Source: CAVQBP01 sp964448105 (GTDB taxonomy: Bacteria; Bacteroidota; Ignavibacteria; Ignavibacteriales; Ignavibacteriaceae). From it: a DNA stretch of 64,000 nucleotides. Shown here in pieces: positions 35,844 through 44,964 of this stretch (within the stretch, counting starts at the first letter, position 1; each line of letters begins with the position of its first letter). The stretch spans positions 5,747 to 69,746 of the forward strand of contig CAYUVK010000012.1 of assembly GCA_964448105.1 (NCBI GenBank). Direction: 5' to 3'. A model generated the notes under the pieces. The model worked only from the letters and a program-made list of their open reading frames with translations, searched no databases and had not been told where the DNA came from. Made by a program: the position numbers and the translations under genes.

Positions 35844-37787
35844 ATGAAACTACTTTTTATCTTTCTTTTGTTAAATGTTTTTTTGCACTCTCAAAATATT
35901 GATTCTCTTACAATTAAAAAGAGTCCGCAAATATTAGAGCAGGGGAAAAAAGATTCCGTCTTAACTGATACTACAAGTATATTTAGTACTCAGAAAAAGA
36001 TTGTTAAAGCTGATACGCTGCTACCTTTACAGCAAAAACCTTTATTTGATGGCAGTTATTTTATAAGTCATAAAACAATTTTTCACTATGATTACCGTTA
36101 TGCTGCAGATTTATTAAGAGAGTATCCGTTTACATTCGTACAGGACAAAGGATTTATCGGTCAGGCAAATCAGGTTTTCATTTATGGGGCAGGTGCAGGC
36201 GGGATTAGTTTTCTGCAAGATGGAATTTTATATAATGATCGTTTTTCAAATTCCTTGGATTTAAATAATATTCAATCGGAATTTGTTGATTCTATAGAAA
36301 TAATTCCTTCACCCAGAGGATTTTTATATGGAATTTCACCGAATCCTGTATCAGTGAACTTTATTACAAAAGATTATCTTTCGGTAACGCCGTATTCAAG
36401 GGTAAAGTATTACCAGGGACCTTCCGGCGAAGCATTCGTAGATGGTCTTTTCAGTGCCATGCTGGTTAAAGATTTAAATGTTTCATTTGATATAACAAAC
36501 CGAAGTGTGGACAGTTCATTCGGCAACAGTGATTTTAACATATGGCAGGTAAAAACCAGGTTAAAATATTTCCTTTCAAATTCATTTAATATAGTAGGTA
36601 CATATGTTTATATCAAATCCGAGAAAGGATTAAACGGAGGTATTAATGTCGACAGTATAGCAAAAATAGATCCTGCAATAAATAATATTTTATATGATAA
36701 TGTAACTGCTCCAGTTAATTTTCCATACAGGAAAGAAGAATACATTCAACATTATTTCAATATAAATTTGCTTTCCAACGCTTTTAAAAATTTTAACGGT
36801 AATCTCGATTTCTATTTCAGATTTAACCAGGATAAAATTTACGATATCAATTCCAGCATTTCGGAAGAAAAGAATAAAAACAAAATATACGGTATAAATT
36901 TTAACCAGGGATATTCTAATGAATTATTTAAAATAAGTCTATTAGGAAATTTTGAACATATTAATTATAACACAAGCACAATTGAAAATAAGATTTATGC
37001 AATAACTAATAATAATTTGAATAGTTTATCTCTTGCATCGATAGCATCTTTAAAACTGTTAAATGAAAATTTAATCCCGTCGGTATTTTATAAATATTTT
37101 AACGGAAAAGATTTTTACAAAGGGAATATGAATTTACACGGTTTAGGTGCAGATGTAACTTACAAATTAGATGAAAAATTTAAATTTTATTTTGGATACT
37201 CAAACTATCAAATCATCCAATCGTCAAAAAATATTAATAATGCCGAAGCCAGTATTAATTATTCAGATAAGAATACTTCATTAATATTTAAAGCTTTTAA
37301 TAGGAATGCTGCCTTAGGTGCATCTTCTTCGGGAACATATCTTTATGATTTCAAAAACTTAACAGGATTTGGATTAAATATATATTACAAATTCGAGCAA
37401 ATATTGGTGGAAGCTTCTGGCGAATATTATTTGAATGCCAAAAAGAATTTTGAGAACCTCATGCCCGATCTAAACTTTATAGGAGGGCTATATTATAAAG
37501 ATATTTTATTTCATTCCAATTTGAATTTAAAAACAGGCTTTGTTTTTTATTTTACGGGTGAACAGAACCTTCCTTCAATTTATTCTTCACATGTTCTTAA
37601 TTATTTTGATAATAAAATTTCACCTTCTTTAAAAATTGATTTTACTTTAGTGGGTCAAATTAGAAAGGTTGCCATAGTATACTTTACTTGGGAAAATTTA
37701 TTAAATAATCAATATTTCATTACTCCGTTTTATCCAATGCCGTCAAGAGGTATCCGCTTTGGAATCGGGTGGGAATTATTCAATTAA
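35844..37787 (+). CDS. TonB-dependent receptor-like outer-membrane protein
   Basis: A 647-residue outer-membrane receptor. I start it at the ATG at 35844, which gives a clean signal peptide ending near LHSQ; an in-frame ATG at 35823 would add seven residues. A plug-like domain lies at about 80-200 (ADLLREYPFTFVQDKG, GISFLQDGILYNDRFS, VDSIEIIPSPRGFLYG). A barrel of alternating aromatic strands follows, ending with NPLLNNQYF-type C-terminal features (WENLLNNQYFITPFYPMPS). Neither a carboxypeptidase-like N-terminal domain nor a SusD partner is present, so it is not a SusC protein. The ligand is unknown; the barrel is short compared with most such receptors. Confidence 0.78.
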   Translation: MKLLFIFLLLNVFLHSQNIDSLTIKKSPQILEQGKKDSVLTDTTSIFSTQKKIVKADTLLPLQQKPLFDGSYFISHKTIFHYDYRYAADLLREYPFTFVQDKGFIGQANQVFIYGAGAGGISFLQDGILYNDRFSNSLDLNNIQSEFVDSIEIIPSPRGFLYGISPNPVSVNFITKDYLSVTPYSRVKYYQGPSGEAFVDGLFSAMLVKDLNVSFDITNRSVDSSFGNSDFNIWQVKTRLKYFLSNSFNIVGTYVYIKSEKGLNGGINVDSIAKIDPAINNILYDNVTAPVNFPYRKEEYIQHYFNINLLSNAFKNFNGNLDFYFRFNQDKIYDINSSISEEKNKNKIYGINFNQGYSNELFKISLLGNFEHINYNTSTIENKIYAITNNNLNSLSLASIASLKLLNENLIPSVFYKYFNGKDFYKGNMNLHGLGADVTYKLDEKFKFYFGYSNYQIIQSSKNINNAEASINYSDKNTSLIFKAFNRNAALGASSSGTYLYDFKNLTGFGLNIYYKFEQILVEASGEYYLNAKKNFENLMPDLNFIGGLYYKDILFHSNLNLKTGFVFYFTGEQNLPSIYSSHVLNYFDNKISPSLKIDFTLVGQIRKVAIVYFTWENLLNNQYFITPFYPMPSRGIRFGIGWELFN

Positions 37788-37848
37788 AAAAGATTAAAGA
37801 ATTAAGACTGACGGTTTAAATCATTTTTCTTTCATCGGATTTATGAAT

Positions 37849-39054
37849 CTAAACGATTTTGCTTATTACCATTTTGGCAATTTTATCCCCGATACTTAAC
37901 GATGCAGTAGCTGCTGGGGATGGTGCATTTAATATGTGTACCATATTTTCGTTTTCAATTATTCTAAAATCATCAACAAGATTTCCGTTTCTATCTACTG
38001 CTTGTGCACGTACACCAGCTTTATATGGTACAATATCATCATCATTAATTTCAGGAATTAATTTTTGTAAAGAGGATACAAAAGCTGATTTACTCAGTGA
38101 ACGGTAGAATTCATGAAAGCCTGTTCTATAATATTTCTTACCCATTTTCCAAAACCCCGGGAAGCTAATCATTCCTGCCAAATCTTTCAAAGAAAAGTTT
38201 CTCAATTTGTATCCTTCTCTTTTAAAAGCCAATACTGCATTTGGGCCGGCTTCTACTCCACCGTTTATCATTCTTGTAAAATGTACCCCGAGGAATGGAA
38301 ATCTTGGATCGGGAACAGGGTATATTAAATTATTAACAAGGTATTCTTTTTTCTTTTTCAACTTATAATATTCGCCGCGGAAAGGAATTATCTGAATATC
38401 TGTCTTTAAACCGCACAAATCGGCAATTCTATCTGACTGCAGTCCCCCGCAATTAATTAAAAATTTTGTTTGAATTTCTCCCGAAGAAGTATTAAGAATT
38501 AATTCATTTTTACTTTTGTCCAAAGATAGAAATTTACAATTAGTTTTTACCTCACCAGCATTTTTTAAGATAATTTTTTCATAAGCTTTTGTAACCTCAT
38601 AATAATCTACAATACCTGTTTCTCCTACAAACAATCCTTCCAGCCCTTCCGTATGCGGTTCATAATTTTTTATATCTTCACCCGAAATTTTTCTAATATT
38701 TTGCAGTCCGTTTTCTTTTCCTCTTCTTTCAAGTTCATTGAGTGCCGGTATTTCATTCTTGTTAACAGCCACCACAATTTTTCCGCAGTTGTCAAATTTT
38801 ATTTGATTTTCTTCACAAAACCTATATAGTAAATTTCTTCCTTCGACACAGTTTGATGCCCTTAATGAGCCGGGCTTATAATATAAACCTGAATGTATAA
38901 CCCCGCTATTTCTACCGGTTTGATGTGCGGCTAATTTGTTTTCAGTTTCTATAAGAATTAAAGATAAATTTTTCTTTAGAAGGAGCTGCATAGCAGTTGC
39001 AGTTCCAACAATTCCCCCGCCTATTATTGCGATATCATATATTTTTGATGACAT
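37849..39054 (-). CDS. lhgO: L-2-hydroxyglutarate oxidase (LhgO)
   Basis: FAD-dependent enzyme that oxidises L-2-hydroxyglutarate to 2-oxoglutarate. It belongs to the DAO superfamily: the dinucleotide site IIGGGIVGTATAMQL is at residues 10-24, followed by an acidic ribose contact. The LhgO hallmark HQTGRNSGVIHSGLYYKPGS is at about 44-63. The PFRGEYYKL, YPVPDPRFPFLGVHFT and GPNAVLAFKREGY segments are also typical of the family. C-terminal NAPSPAATASLSIG closes the FAD site. Length 401 is normal. Monocistronic. Confidence 0.92.
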   Translation of the reverse strand: MSSKIYDIAIIGGGIVGTATAMQLLLKKNLSLILIETENKLAAHQTGRNSGVIHSGLYYKPGSLRASNCVEGRNLLYRFCEENQIKFDNCGKIVVAVNKNEIPALNELERRGKENGLQNIRKISGEDIKNYEPHTEGLEGLFVGETGIVDYYEVTKAYEKIILKNAGEVKTNCKFLSLDKSKNELILNTSSGEIQTKFLINCGGLQSDRIADLCGLKTDIQIIPFRGEYYKLKKKKEYLVNNLIYPVPDPRFPFLGVHFTRMINGGVEAGPNAVLAFKREGYKLRNFSLKDLAGMISFPGFWKMGKKYYRTGFHEFYRSLSKSAFVSSLQKLIPEINDDDIVPYKAGVRAQAVDRNGNLVDDFRIIENENMVHILNAPSPAATASLSIGDKIAKMVISKIV

Positions 39055-39153
39055 AACTTAATGACTATAATAATTTATAATGTGAATTGTAAAATTACCA
39101 ATATTGAGTTGTAATTAGAAAGATGAAATATAAAGTAGAAGAAAGAAGTTAGA

Positions 39154-39210
39154 AATCAGAGGTCAGAATCAGAAGTCATTACTTTGACTCCCAACTTCTG
39201 ACTCCTGATT
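39154..39210. repeat. Imperfect inverted repeat of AGTCAGAA-type units
   Basis: Left arm 39154-39178 and right arm 39185-39210 are imperfect reverse complements built from short units of the AGTCAGAAG and GGAGTCA kind. It lies immediately after the stop of the minus-strand DUF4097 gene, so the transcript would fold into a long hairpin that could protect or end the mRNA. The units also resemble microrepeats dispersed in related genomes. Confidence 0.6.
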
Positions 39211-39219
39211 ATTTCTTAT

Positions 39220-40434
39220 TTATCCTTTTTTTAGGTAAACATTCCCATTAATCGTTTCGATTTTAATTCTATTCTTTCCATTCCCGGTTTTACCTTTGCC
39301 GTAAATAAATTTTCTTGGTGTGCCGTGTTTGTGGCTCCAATCGGGAGTGGTTTCCTGGTTTATCGGGAAATCACTGTAAATTTTATAATCTCCATCATTA
39401 TTTTTAGTATAAGCCAATGTTATATCAATATCCATTGATAACCCATCCGGAACTATCAAGGTAATATCGCCGGCTTTTGATGAAAGAGTCACATCTTTAT
39501 TACCCTCTTTTGGATTTCCAACTATTTCAGCATTAATATGGCCCCCCATTGTTGAAGCATCAATTGCACCGTCAGTATTTTCAATTTCAATACTTCCTCC
39601 CATGGTTTTGGCTTTCACAAATTTTTTGGCAGATTTTACTGTAATTGCTCCTCCCATCGTTTTTAAGTCGGCACCTGCAGGAGCTTCGTCAACGTTTATG
39701 TCGCCTCCCATACTTGAAACAGTAAAAACATCACCCGAATTGCTTCCGTCTTTTGAAGTAACATTTTTCATAATTACGGGCCCGCCGTTAGTAGTACCTT
39801 TTACATTTCCTTTTACATTTGTTATTTCAACAGGTCCGCCCATTGTGTGTACTCTTCCATCAACTTCCGAATCATAAAGTTTAATGGCGCCACCCATAGT
39901 CTCTAAATCAAGGTTTCCTTTTAAATTGGCTAATACAAGAGCGCCGCCCATAGTTTTACCTTCAATCTTGCCATTAACATCTTTTATTGTCATACTTCCA
40001 CCCATAGTTTCAATATGAAGATTAAAATGAGAGGGAACATGAAAAGTGAAACCTAAATTACTGTTGTTGGAGTTACAATCTTGGTATTTTGAAGAAACAT
40101 CGATTCCATTATTTGTTACATTAAATTCTATATTATAATCATCTAAATTATCATATGAAGATTCGACATCTGCTGATAAAACATTTTTATCCCATCCTAA
40201 AATAGTTATTGCGCCTCCGGAATTTAAATCAATATTTAAAGTCTTGCCTGCTTCGATATTGAATTCTTTATGAAGACTTTGTTTATCTTCTTTCTTTATT
40301 TCATTTATATTTTCTTCACTATTATTACCGGAAAACAAAAAGCAGGGACCAATAGAAATGGGGAAATTATCCATTGAAGCGCCGCAAAACAGGAAGAGTA
40401 ACGGCGATAAAAAAATAATAAATAGTTTTTTCAT
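39220..40434 (-). CDS. DUF4097-type lipoprotein with nine MGG repeats
   Basis: Lipoprotein (lipobox LFLFC, C17) of 404 residues. The mature part has a beta-rich lead region (about 45-125) and then nine tandem units of about 20-23 residues, each starting with T-M-G-G and followed by a beta strand. Eight have MGG and one has NGG (TTNGGPVIM). This pattern builds a right-handed beta-solenoid and is the DUF4097 adhesin-like type. Such proteins are thought to be envelope anchored, but their function is unknown. The C-terminal stretch ends in GNVYLKKG. The repeats are a little more regular than usual for the family. Confidence 0.82.
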   Translation of the reverse strand: MKKLFIIFLSPLLFLFCGASMDNFPISIGPCFLFSGNNSEENINEIKKEDKQSLHKEFNIEAGKTLNIDLNSGGAITILGWDKNVLSADVESSYDNLDDYNIEFNVTNNGIDVSSKYQDCNSNNSNLGFTFHVPSHFNLHIETMGGSMTIKDVNGKIEGKTMGGALVLANLKGNLDLETMGGAIKLYDSEVDGRVHTMGGPVEITNVKGNVKGTTNGGPVIMKNVTSKDGSNSGDVFTVSSMGGDINVDEAPAGADLKTMGGAITVKSAKKFVKAKTMGGSIEIENTDGAIDASTMGGHINAEIVGNPKEGNKDVTLSSKAGDITLIVPDGLSMDIDITLAYTKNNDGDYKIYSDFPINQETTPDWSHKHGTPRKFIYGKGKTGNGKNRIKIETINGNVYLKKG

Positions 40435-40586
40435 GCTGATCTCCTAAAAAATTTATTTTCTATCATATTAGACCTTAAAGATATAAATAGGTTGGGCAGG
40501 GAGTAAAAATTATTTAAATTTTTGTTAAAAGTTATTTCTTATTTAAATTTTATTCTTAATTTTCAGTAAATACAAAAGGAAATAAT

Positions 40587-41555
40587 ATGGAGATAAGGAA
40601 ATTTAATGGTTCCGATATAAAAGTATCACTTCTTGGTTTTGGCTGTTGGGGAATCGGAAAATCAGAATGGAAGGGAGCAGAAGATTCCGAATCCAAAAGA
40701 ACATTAATTAAAGCTATGGAAAGAGGTATTAACTTTTTTGATACTGCGTTGGCATACGGCAGGGGGCATAGTGAAAAACTTTTAGGTGAAGCAGAAAAAG
40801 AATTTGGAAAGGAAATATTTATTGCTTCTAAGATCCCATCAAAAAAATGGGAATGGCCGGCTGGAAACAGTTCAACATTAAAAGATTCTTACCCAAAGAA
40901 TTATATAATTGAAAAAACAGAAGAAAGCCTAAAAAATTTAAAAAGAGATCATGTTGATTTAATGCAGTTTCATGTATGGAACGGTAAATGGGCAAATGAA
41001 GATGAATGGAAGGAAGCAGTTGAAAAATTAAAAAAGGACGGCAAAGTACGTTTCTGGGGAATATCAATAAATGATCATCAATCTGAAAACGGGATTGAAG
41101 CCGGCAAAACCGGTTTAATTAATTCTTTCCAGGTTATCTTTAATATTTTTGAACAAAAACCTATTGATTACTTGTTTCCATTCTGCAGGAAGAATAAAAT
41201 TAGTGTTATAGCAAGAGTTCCGTTTGATGAAGGTGCACTAACAGGTAATGTAACCCATGATACAAAATTTCCCGTTGGAGATTTTAGAAATGATTATTTT
41301 AGAGGTACGAGGAAAATTGATGTTCAGGAAAGAGTTGATAAAATCTGGGAAGATGTAAGAGATAAAACTGATTCAAGAGCCGAAGCTGCTTTGAGATATG
41401 TAATTAGTTATGATGCAGTTACTACCGTAATACCGGGTATGAGAAGTGAAAAAAACCTGCTGGCAAATATTAAAAGTGTTGAAAAAGGTTCGCTCCCGTT
41501 TCAATTATTGGATAAATTAAAAATTCATAAGTGGAATAAAAATTTTTATGAATAG
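40587..41555 (+). CDS. Aldo/keto reductase
   Basis: NADPH-dependent oxidoreductase of 322 residues with an (alpha/beta)8 barrel. The catalytic tetrad is visible: D and Y in FFDTALAYGRGHSE (D53, Y58 approximately), K in IFIASKIPSK and H in VDLMQFHVW. The C-terminal NADP-binding segment is TTVIPGMRSEKNLLANI. The subgroup is that of ion-channel-subunit-like or general stress AKRs. The physiological substrate is unknown. Monocistronic; a PorV-like gene follows after about 90 bp. Confidence 0.9.
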   Translation: MEIRKFNGSDIKVSLLGFGCWGIGKSEWKGAEDSESKRTLIKAMERGINFFDTALAYGRGHSEKLLGEAEKEFGKEIFIASKIPSKKWEWPAGNSSTLKDSYPKNYIIEKTEESLKNLKRDHVDLMQFHVWNGKWANEDEWKEAVEKLKKDGKVRFWGISINDHQSENGIEAGKTGLINSFQVIFNIFEQKPIDYLFPFCRKNKISVIARVPFDEGALTGNVTHDTKFPVGDFRNDYFRGTRKIDVQERVDKIWEDVRDKTDSRAEAALRYVISYDAVTTVIPGMRSEKNLLANIKSVEKGSLPFQLLDKLKIHKWNKNFYE

Positions 41556-41648
41556 TTATCCTGCTTATAAAAATTTTTGATTAGTGAATAAAGACTGCAA
41601 TCCTTAATTTTGGATATAAAGATCTTTTCTTTTAGAAAAGGGGTAAAA

Positions 41649-43310
41649 ATGAAAATTCTAATCTTAAATTTGCTAGTTTTTATTTTATTGTATTTTAATT
41701 TATATGCACAAGGTACACAAGCCTTTGATTTTGTTTATTTACCGCATTCCATTTCATCATTCGGCACCGGGTGGCAAGGTGTTGCTTCTTTAACAAATGA
41801 TGATGCACTAATTTACAATCCCGCTAAATTGAATTTAACCGATAAATATAAACTTTCCTTTTATCGTAATTCATTTCAGATGATCGGTGCAGGTCCACTC
41901 CCTTTAACGGATTTTACTTTCTATTATAATATAGATAGTATCAATTCGTTTGGAATTAGTTATAATAATTGGGATTTTGGAGAAACTCTTATAACTACAG
42001 CCGATGATCCGGTTGGTACCGAAAAAGTATATATTTATCAAAGAAGCTTTTCTGCTGGCTATGCAAGAAGGTTAGGTAGTAATATTAGTGCCGGGATACA
42101 ATTAAGATATGCTTACTGGAATGGGCCTAAAATAACTCCAAGCGGATTCTTTATTAGTCTTGGTTTATTATACAATCCAGAGCTTTGGAATAGAAGACTA
42201 AATTTAGGATTTTCAATTATGAATTTAGGACCCGCAGTTAAATTTGAAAGTTTTGCCGAAGAAAATTATGAAAGCTATGATCCTCCGCCTACACAACTAA
42301 ATGTAGGTGCATATTTTATTACAGCAGAAAATAATTATTTCTCTCTGCCAATTAGTTTAAGTATCTCAAAACCATTTGATAAGAGAGATTCAAAAGGAAA
42401 CGGGGAATCATCTTTTAAAACTATTTTTACCGATTGGTCTGATTTTCCTAATGATGCAGCCCTGCATGCCGGTTTATCGTTTATATGGAAACCATTAAAT
42501 CTCGGAAATGGTTTTTCTTACATTCAAGATATTTTTATAGGCAATTATTCTTCCGGGAATAAAACAGGATTACAAAATTATTATACTCACGGTGCAGATA
42601 TTGGGATCAATTATAAAGGCATCAGCTTTAAAATGGGATATGCCGGTGTTTCACACAATGTTCATTCTTTAAATTATTTTAAGTGGACTTTCCCATACGA
42701 AACTTTCCAATTTACAATTGAACTAAACGATAATTTATTTAATAGAAATAAAATGGAAGAGACTGATTCAAAACCCCAGAGTGTTATCTTTTCTTTAGGT
42801 TTGGGCAGAGTTACGAGGCTGGGAATTGCAAAAAGTTATACGATAGAAAATTATACTTATTCAGCTGATGATAATTATAGTTATTCATTAGAATCTTCAT
42901 TTTATTTTAATAACAACAATGCTTTGGTAGCTGCGATAGTTTATAATTCCTTGCTTACCCATTACTCTTATTTATCAGCAAATTTGTTGAATGTTAAAAT
43001 TGAAACTTTTACATTTTTTTCGTCTTACAGATATCATTTCTTGGAACAGTTTCATCCCGTATTTATCCAGGCAGGACTCGGTATTTTTAGACTAAATCCT
43101 GTTATTCTATCCTCACCGAGATATGATTATAAAACTGCATTACAATTCTCGACAGGATTAACATTGGATTATTTAGATCCCTTTGTTATTATGCCTGTTA
43201 TAGATTATAATTTTATCATTTATCCGGCAGTATCAGGTGATGCACCCAGAATTCAAGGGTATAATCAATTAAATTTCATCTTAAAATTAGGTTATAAATT
43301 ATCTTTATGA
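41649..43310 (+). CDS. PorV/FadL-like outer-membrane barrel protein
   Basis: A 553-residue outer-membrane protein. The ATG at 41649 gives a signal peptide ending near YAQ and has AAAGGGGT ahead of it, so I prefer it to an in-frame TTG at 41610. The opening of the mature part (FDFVYLPHSISSFGTGWQGVASLTNDDALIYNPA) is the PorV/PorQ type, where residues wrap into the barrel lumen. The following strands are amphipathic and aromatic. PorV is a type IX secretion shuttle component, but this protein is longer and could be a family relative with another cargo. It overlaps the next gene by 4 bp (ATGA). Confidence 0.7.
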   Translation: MKILILNLLVFILLYFNLYAQGTQAFDFVYLPHSISSFGTGWQGVASLTNDDALIYNPAKLNLTDKYKLSFYRNSFQMIGAGPLPLTDFTFYYNIDSINSFGISYNNWDFGETLITTADDPVGTEKVYIYQRSFSAGYARRLGSNISAGIQLRYAYWNGPKITPSGFFISLGLLYNPELWNRRLNLGFSIMNLGPAVKFESFAEENYESYDPPPTQLNVGAYFITAENNYFSLPISLSISKPFDKRDSKGNGESSFKTIFTDWSDFPNDAALHAGLSFIWKPLNLGNGFSYIQDIFIGNYSSGNKTGLQNYYTHGADIGINYKGISFKMGYAGVSHNVHSLNYFKWTFPYETFQFTIELNDNLFNRNKMEETDSKPQSVIFSLGLGRVTRLGIAKSYTIENYTYSADDNYSYSLESSFYFNNNNALVAAIVYNSLLTHYSYLSANLLNVKIETFTFFSSYRYHFLEQFHPVFIQAGLGIFRLNPVILSSPRYDYKTALQFSTGLTLDYLDPFVIMPVIDYNFIIYPAVSGDAPRIQGYNQLNFILKLGYKLSL

Positions 43311-43834
43311 AAAAAACAGTTACAGTATTCGGCAGCTCACAGCCCAAGGAAGAAAATGAAGAATTTAAAACGGCTTATAAATTAGGCAAGCGATTGGCAG
43401 AAAATAATTTTAATGTTTGTACCGGCGGGTTCCAGGGAATAATGAATGCCGTTTCAAAAGGTGCAGTTGAAAATGGCGGCGAAGCTATTGGAGTTACGGT
43501 TGATTTATGGGGAGCAGCACCAAGTAAATATTTGACCAGGGAAATTAAATGCGAAACTCTTTTTGAAAGAATTTTAAAGTTAGTTGAAATAGGTGATGCT
43601 TATGTAGTTTTACAAGGAGGAACCGGAACTCTTTTAGAGCTTGCTGTGGTCTGGGAAATGATGAATAAAAAGATGTTGAATATAAAACCGGTTGCTTGTC
43701 ATTCTAATATATGGAAAGAAATTGTAAATATTATGGAAAAACAATTGGAACATGAAAAAAGGCCCGAAAAATTTGTTAAAGTGTTTGATGATGTTGAAGC
43801 AATTGTTAATTATATGAAAGGTACAATCAAATAA
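43307..43834 (+). CDS. LOG-like (TIGR00725-type) Rossmann protein
   Basis: A 175-residue protein of the LOG/lysine-decarboxylase-like superfamily. The start TVTVFGSSQPKEENEEF, the NVCTGGFQGIMNAVSKGAVENGG segment and the nucleotide-binding VLQGGTGTLLELAVVWEM motif (about 104-121) place it close to cytokinin-riboside-monophosphate hydrolases, but the classical PGGxGTxxE motif is altered to QGGTGTLLE. Activity is therefore uncertain. It overlaps the preceding PorV-like gene by ATGA and its 3' end overlaps the convergent GT9 gene by 8 bp. Confidence 0.8.
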   Translation: MKKTVTVFGSSQPKEENEEFKTAYKLGKRLAENNFNVCTGGFQGIMNAVSKGAVENGGEAIGVTVDLWGAAPSKYLTREIKCETLFERILKLVEIGDAYVVLQGGTGTLLELAVVWEMMNKKMLNIKPVACHSNIWKEIVNIMEKQLEHEKRPEKFVKVFDDVEAIVNYMKGTIK

Positions 43835-44894
43835 ATTTAGTGATTGCTTGATAAACCAAATCAACAGATAATTCTTTTATACATTTGAATTTTACATCAT
43901 CTCTAAAACAAATTAATGGACGGGGCGAATAAATAAAGCAAGGAGAGCAATTTAATCCGAGACTAACAATTTTATGTTTTGTATTCCATGGATAAATATA
44001 AGCCGGGTTTGTAGGACCAATAATTGCCACAACATTTAATTTCATTGCCGAAGCAACATGCATAAGGCTGGAATCATTTGTTATAAATACTTTACATACT
44101 TTCATAATTGCCGCACTTTGAGCTAAATTCTCATTATTAATAACATAAGAATTAGCATGTTCAAAAGTTGAATTTATCTGTTCATTTATTGAATTTTTCA
44201 GTTCACTTTCATCCGGACCGCCGAATATTAAAATTTTAGCATTATATTCATTAATTAGTTTCTTGCCCAATTCAATAAACTTTTCCGGTTCCCATCTTCG
44301 TTTTATATGATTTTTTAAAGTAGCAGAACCCGGGTGAAAGCCGATTAAAAGATCTCCTTCTCCAATTCTTAAATTATTTAAATATGATGCAGCATAGTTT
44401 TTATCCTCTGTATTTAAAGGGAACTCTAGATCAGGTTCTTCATCAAAAGAAAGATCAAATAATTTTTCAACTAACAGAATATTTGTTTGAACATTATGAA
44501 GAGAGTCTTCCTCTGTGAATCTTATATTATTTAAAAAACCGAAGTTTTGCGGATTCTTTCTTAAATATTCTACCCCTGCTCTTTTTTTTGCTCCTATTAA
44601 AAAATTAATAATATTATATTCTTTCCGGTTTGAAGGGTAAATGTTTATGGATGCATCATACTTTTTTCTTAAGCTTAAAATAAATTTGAATGATGCAAAT
44701 GCACCTGCTTTTAAGAAATCAAAATAAATAACTTTGTTTATATTCTGATTCCTTTCAAAAATATCTTTTGCACCTTTCAGCATAACTAAGGCGTCAATCT
44801 GGGAATCGGATACAGCCTTAGAAATGAGTTTTAGTGCGGGAGTAAACAATAGTGCATCTCCGATTCCTGATAAGGCATTAACTAATATTTTCAT
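43827..44894 (-). CDS. Glycosyltransferase family 9 (heptosyltransferase-like)
   Basis: Second GT9 enzyme of the window, 355 residues, with the ILVNALSGIGDALLFTPAL start and the donor-site HPGSATLKNHIKRRWEPEKF and TNDSSLMHVASAMKLNVVAIIGPTNP motifs. C-terminal Cys residues (CSPCFIYSPRPLICFRD) match the pattern of the GT9 at 12373-13425. It lies away from the main glycan locus, downstream of the DUF2723 glycosyltransferase gene but separated from it by a terminator. Likely role: LPS core or similar glycan synthesis. Confidence 0.9.
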   Translation of the reverse strand: MKILVNALSGIGDALLFTPALKLISKAVSDSQIDALVMLKGAKDIFERNQNINKVIYFDFLKAGAFASFKFILSLRKKYDASINIYPSNRKEYNIINFLIGAKKRAGVEYLRKNPQNFGFLNNIRFTEEDSLHNVQTNILLVEKLFDLSFDEEPDLEFPLNTEDKNYAASYLNNLRIGEGDLLIGFHPGSATLKNHIKRRWEPEKFIELGKKLINEYNAKILIFGGPDESELKNSINEQINSTFEHANSYVINNENLAQSAAIMKVCKVFITNDSSLMHVASAMKLNVVAIIGPTNPAYIYPWNTKHKIVSLGLNCSPCFIYSPRPLICFRDDVKFKCIKELSVDLVYQAITKFI

Positions 44895-44913
44895 TTAGCT
44901 GCAAAGTATAATT

Positions 44914-44941
44914 AAAAAAATAAGCGGCTATTAACCGCTTA
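44914..44941 (-). terminator. Intrinsic terminator after the DUF2723 gene
   Basis: TAAGCGG (44921-44927) and CCGCTTA (44935-44941) form a perfect 7-bp stem. Read on the minus strand it is followed by TTTTTTTAAT. It lies after the stop of the DUF2723 gene and before the GT9 start. Confidence 0.85.
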
Positions 44942-44964
44942 AAAAAGGTTTTTAAAATGTAATA

